A stretch of DNA of 7,428 bases, taken from contig SVKT01000081.1 in assembly GCA_015068335.1 (NCBI GenBank), positions 1 to 7,428 on the forward strand. The letters run 5' to 3'. Under the pieces are notes generated by a model, which worked only from the letters and a program-made list of their open reading frames with translations, was not told where the DNA came from and made no database searches. Each line of letters opens with the position of its first letter. Positions within the stretch are counted from its first letter, which is position 1. The DNA comes from Oscillospiraceae bacterium. Lineage in GTDB: Bacteria; Bacillota; Clostridia; Oscillospirales; Oscillospiraceae. Positions 6,504 through 7,428 of the stretch are shown here, piece after piece. A program made the translations under genes and the position numbers.

Positions 6504-7255
6504 TGGCGGGGATTTTCAGGAAAAACGATACGGCGGGGCGGGCTGCGGGCCTGCCTCGCCACATCGCTATTATCATGGATGGAAACGGCCGCTGGGCCAC
6601 CCGCCGCGGACTGCCTCGCACTGCCGGACACAAGGCAGGGGCGGAGACCTTCCGCCGGATCGCCACCTATTGCAAAAACATCGGTGTGCAGTATCTGACG
6701 GTCTACGCCTTTTCCACGGAAAACTGGAAGCGATCTGCCGACGAGGTGGGCGCCATCATGGGCCTTTTGAAAAAGTATCTGCTGGAAGCAGTGGATACCA
6801 TGGAGAAAGACCAGATCCGTCTGCGCTTTTTTGGCGACATGACGCCCATCGCACCGGAACTGCAGGCGCTGGCACAGCAGACGGACGCCATCAGCGACCA
6901 GCTTGCCCCCGGCGACTTTCAGGCTAACATCTGCCTGAACTACGGTGGACGGGACGAGCTTCTTCGCGGTATTCGCCGGTTTGCGGCGGAGTGTGCGGCG
7001 GGGGAGAAGAAGCCGGAAGAACTGGATGAGGGGCTGTTCTCATCCTATCTGGATTCTGCCGGCATTCCGGATCCGGAGCTTATCATCCGCCCCAGCGGTG
7101 AGCTGCGGCTTTCCAACTTCCTGCTGTGGCAGTGCGCCTATTCGGAGTTCTATTTTACCGATGTGCTGTGGCCGGATTTTGACGAAGCAGAGATGGATCG
7201 CGCCATTGCGGCATATCAGGCAAGAGACCGACGCTTTGGAGGCGTGAAGAAATGA
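6503..7255 (+). CDS. uppS: Isoprenyl transferase (undecaprenyl diphosphate synthase, cis-prenyltransferase)
   Basis: UppS condenses isopentenyl diphosphate onto farnesyl diphosphate to make the C55 lipid carrier for peptidoglycan and other wall polymers, acting at the inner face of the membrane. The 250-residue product has the cis-prenyltransferase signatures: IMDGNGRWA (24-32) with catalytic D26, AGHKAG (41-46), FSTENW (70-75), NYGGRDE (146-152), RPSGELRLSNFLLWQ (196-210), and YSEFYFTDVLWPDF (213-226) with the conserved glutamate E215. RPSGE replaces the more common RTSGE, a mild variant. The ATG overlaps the frr stop as TGATG, and the nearest purine-rich sequence (AAAAGGA, 6481-6487) is 15 bases away. 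Translation therefore probably depends on coupling to frr. It overlaps cdsA by ATGA. Confidence 0.96.
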   Translation: MAGIFRKNDTAGRAAGLPRHIAIIMDGNGRWATRRGLPRTAGHKAGAETFRRIATYCKNIGVQYLTVYAFSTENWKRSADEVGAIMGLLKKYLLEAVDTMEKDQIRLRFFGDMTPIAPELQALAQQTDAISDQLAPGDFQANICLNYGGRDELLRGIRRFAAECAAGEKKPEELDEGLFSSYLDSAGIPDPELIIRPSGELRLSNFLLWQCAYSEFYFTDVLWPDFDEAEMDRAIAAYQARDRRFGGVKK

Positions 7256-7428
7256 GTTCATTGAAATCGAGAGTTCTGGTTGCCGTGGTGGGCATTCCGG
7301 TGCTTTTGTGGGTGCTGCTGTGGGCGGACGAGCTTGTGATGATGGCAGTCCTGTGTGTGCTTGCCGGTATTGGTGCAGCCGAATTGCAGCAATGTGTCAG
7401 CGGCGGGAAGAAAAGCGAACTGACAGGC
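7252..7428 (+). CDS. cdsA: Phosphatidate cytidylyltransferase (N-terminal part; runs off the window)
   Basis: CdsA makes CDP-diacylglycerol from phosphatidate and CTP in the cytoplasmic membrane, the precursor of all phospholipids. Only 59 codons are present. They read SSLKSRVLVAVVGIPVLLW and continue into a second hydrophobic stretch (about residues 28-42), matching the usual CdsA start of a short basic end, then RVL.AVVGIP, then paired membrane helices. The C-terminal CDP-alcohol signature lies outside the window, so the call rests on the N-terminus plus the conserved uppS-cdsA order. The ATG overlaps the uppS stop as ATGA, and GGAGG (7238-7242) lies 9 bases upstream. CTP for this enzyme derives from the pathway that PyrH serves, and uppS and cdsA together supply the envelope's lipid precursors. 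Confidence 0.88.
   Translation, partial: MSSLKSRVLVAVVGIPVLLWVLLWADELVMMAVLCVLAGIGAAELQQCVSGGKKSELTG

Overview
This window is core-genome bacterial DNA, most likely from a moderately high-GC member of the Clostridia (Oscillospiraceae/Ruminococcaceae, Faecalibacterium- or Subdoligranulum-like). That assignment is an inference. It rests on Firmicutes-type gene order (clpX-lon-ysxC, and pyrH-frr-uppS-cdsA), strong AGGAGG-type ribosome binding sites, GC-rich codon use in the housekeeping genes and AT-rich intergenic DNA. No RNA gene, insertion sequence, CRISPR array or phage gene was seen.

Layout. Positions 1-250 hold the C-terminal end of ClpX, the unfoldase of the ClpXP protease. A strong terminator-like hairpin follows (258-287). 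Next come lon (317-2731), a complete ATP-dependent protease, and ysxC/engB (2742-3338), a ribosome-assembly GTPase whose ribosome binding site overlaps the lon stop codon. A perfect 12-bp hairpin with T-tracts on both sides (3355-3383) separates ysxC from a convergent gene on the minus strand (3387-4982). That gene encodes a membrane-anchored XRE-type regulator with a large, uncharacterised extracytoplasmic part. A 183-bp AT-rich divergent intergenic region (4983-5165) carries candidate promoters in both directions. It is followed by a tightly packed plus-strand operon: pyrH (UMP kinase), frr (ribosome recycling factor), uppS (undecaprenyl diphosphate synthase) and the start of cdsA (phosphatidate cytidylyltransferase), which runs off the end of the window.

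How the genes work together. The left block is protein quality control (ClpX, Lon) plus 50S assembly (YsxC). The right block links pyrimidine nucleotide supply, translation recycling, and lipid-carrier and phospholipid synthesis, an arrangement common in Firmicutes. Between the two blocks sits the one gene that is not housekeeping: a single-pass membrane protein with a canonical DNA-binding helix-turn-helix at its N-terminus. It has the architecture of a one-component transmembrane sensor and is the best candidate here for undescribed biology. The other point of interest is the lon leader, where transcription coming from clpX must cross a terminator-like hairpin only about 30 bases before the lon start codon, and an alternative stem could compete with it.
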